Source: Flavobacterium foetidum (GTDB lineage: Bacteria > Bacteroidota > Bacteroidia > Flavobacteriales > Flavobacteriaceae). Taken from it: a DNA stretch of 64,000 nt. Position 1 is the first letter of the stretch, and each line of letters starts with the position of its first letter. The notes beneath the pieces were generated by a model that made no database searches, had not been told where the DNA came from, and saw only the letters and a list, made by a program, of their open reading frames with translations. The position numbers were made by a program, and so were the translations under genes. Below are positions 63,616-64,000 of this stretch, piece by piece. The stretch spans positions 248,001 to 312,000 of the forward strand of contig NZ_SJTF01000004.1 in NCBI RefSeq assembly GCF_004634245.1, given 5' to 3'.

Positions 63616-64000
63616 TTATTTCTTAGACATTTTTTCTGCCATTAGTAAAGCATTGTAAGCATTTACCATTTTTGCTGTTTTTGAAGATTCTGCAGATGAT
63701 ACCGCAACCGGTTCCTGATCTGGATTTGGATTTTCTCCTAAAACTACTTGAGAAGGGAGCGCCACACCTGATTCCATTAAAATCTTTTTAACTTGAGCAG
63801 CTTTTAATTTTGGATAATACGAACGGATTAAAGCCGCAACTCCAGCAGCATTTGGAGATGCCATAGAAGTTCCTTGCAGATATTTGTATTTATTGTTCGG
63901 AACAGTTGCGTAAATTTCTTCACCTGGAGCAAAAACGTCTACATTTATTTTTCCGAAATTAGAAAATGATGCTACAACATTCTTTCCATATTCTTTATTG
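63616..64000 (-). CDS. Subtilisin-like serine protease (S8), C-terminal part
   Basis: The last 127 residues of an S8 peptidase; the gene starts outside the window. The nucleophile motif [18 protein letters not shown] is visible, preceded by [20 protein letters not shown] and [15 protein letters not shown], the usual run-up to the active serine. It has a short lysine-ended tail (AEKMSKK) without a T9SS domain. Sixty-three bases upstream of the M1 peptidase start; the two may be co-transcribed. Confidence 0.93.
   Translation of the reverse strand, partial: NKEYGKNVVASFSNFGKINVDVFAPGEEIYATVPNNKYKYLQGTSMASPNAAGVAALIRSYYPKLKAAQVKKILMESGVALPSQVVLGENPNPDQEPVAVSSAESSKTAKMVNAYNALLMAEKMSKK

Overview
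The window looks like the chromosome of a Flavobacteriaceae bacterium, most likely Flavobacterium. The evidence is AT-rich DNA, genes without Shine-Dalgarno sites, repeated TAnnTTTG (-7) promoter boxes with TTG/TTTG near -33, a type IX secretion sorting domain on a pectate lyase, a TonB-dependent receptor, a short NuoG, and several Bacteroidetes-type lipoproteins and beta-barrels. No rRNA, tRNA, CRISPR array, transposase or integrase gene was seen. Both ends of the window cut through genes (an RND pump and a subtilase).

Layout. 1-6.8 kb, minus strand: a TetR-type repressor, TolC-like outer-membrane factor, HlyD-like adaptor and RND pump, with a YceI-family gene beside them. Three identical-spaced palindromes (GGAAACT-N14-AGTTTCC) sit on the two promoters and define a probable TetR regulon. 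6.9-13.9 kb: an isoprenyl diphosphate synthase, small hypothetical proteins, then sucA-sucB. 14-18.8 kb: a siderophore-type TonB receptor followed by two small membrane proteins and a PepSY membrane protein (iron-siderophore uptake and reduction). 19-23 kb: MORN-repeat protein, TlpA-like thioredoxin, aspS, cold-shock protein. 23.2-36.6 kb: a complete 14-gene nuoA-N operon for respiratory complex I. 36.7-40.7 kb: a Bax-inhibitor-1 family protein and a secreted PL1 pectate lyase behind a LacI-like operator. 40.7-43.6 kb: a four-gene membrane operon (leucine-rich repeat, GIDE-like, LemA, small membrane protein). 43.7-47.2 kb: an aldehyde dehydrogenase whose last 106 bp are repeated about 2 kb downstream. 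Between the copies lies an accessory insert coding for a HipA-like kinase and a HIRAN-domain protein. 47.3-64 kb: a ParE toxin with a convergent antitoxin candidate, 3-hydroxyanthranilate dioxygenase, an exo/endonuclease-fold protein, an LD-carboxypeptidase, a YraN protein, an ACT-like protein, a probable small RNA, mfd with flanking lipoproteins, an SDR-type L-threonine dehydrogenase, two palindromic repeat elements, an M1 peptidase and a partial subtilase.

The most unusual region is the 2-kb insert at the aldehyde dehydrogenase 3' end. It carries a two-gene kinase/HIRAN module resembling a rearranged HipS/HipT toxin-antitoxin pair without a HipB, and is bracketed by 106-bp direct repeats that differ only at synonymous sites. 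Also notable are the candidate small RNA at 54.2 kb, the GIDE/LemA operon, and a class of intergenic hairpins built from degenerate 7-8-bp repeats that sit between genes of otherwise housekeeping operons.
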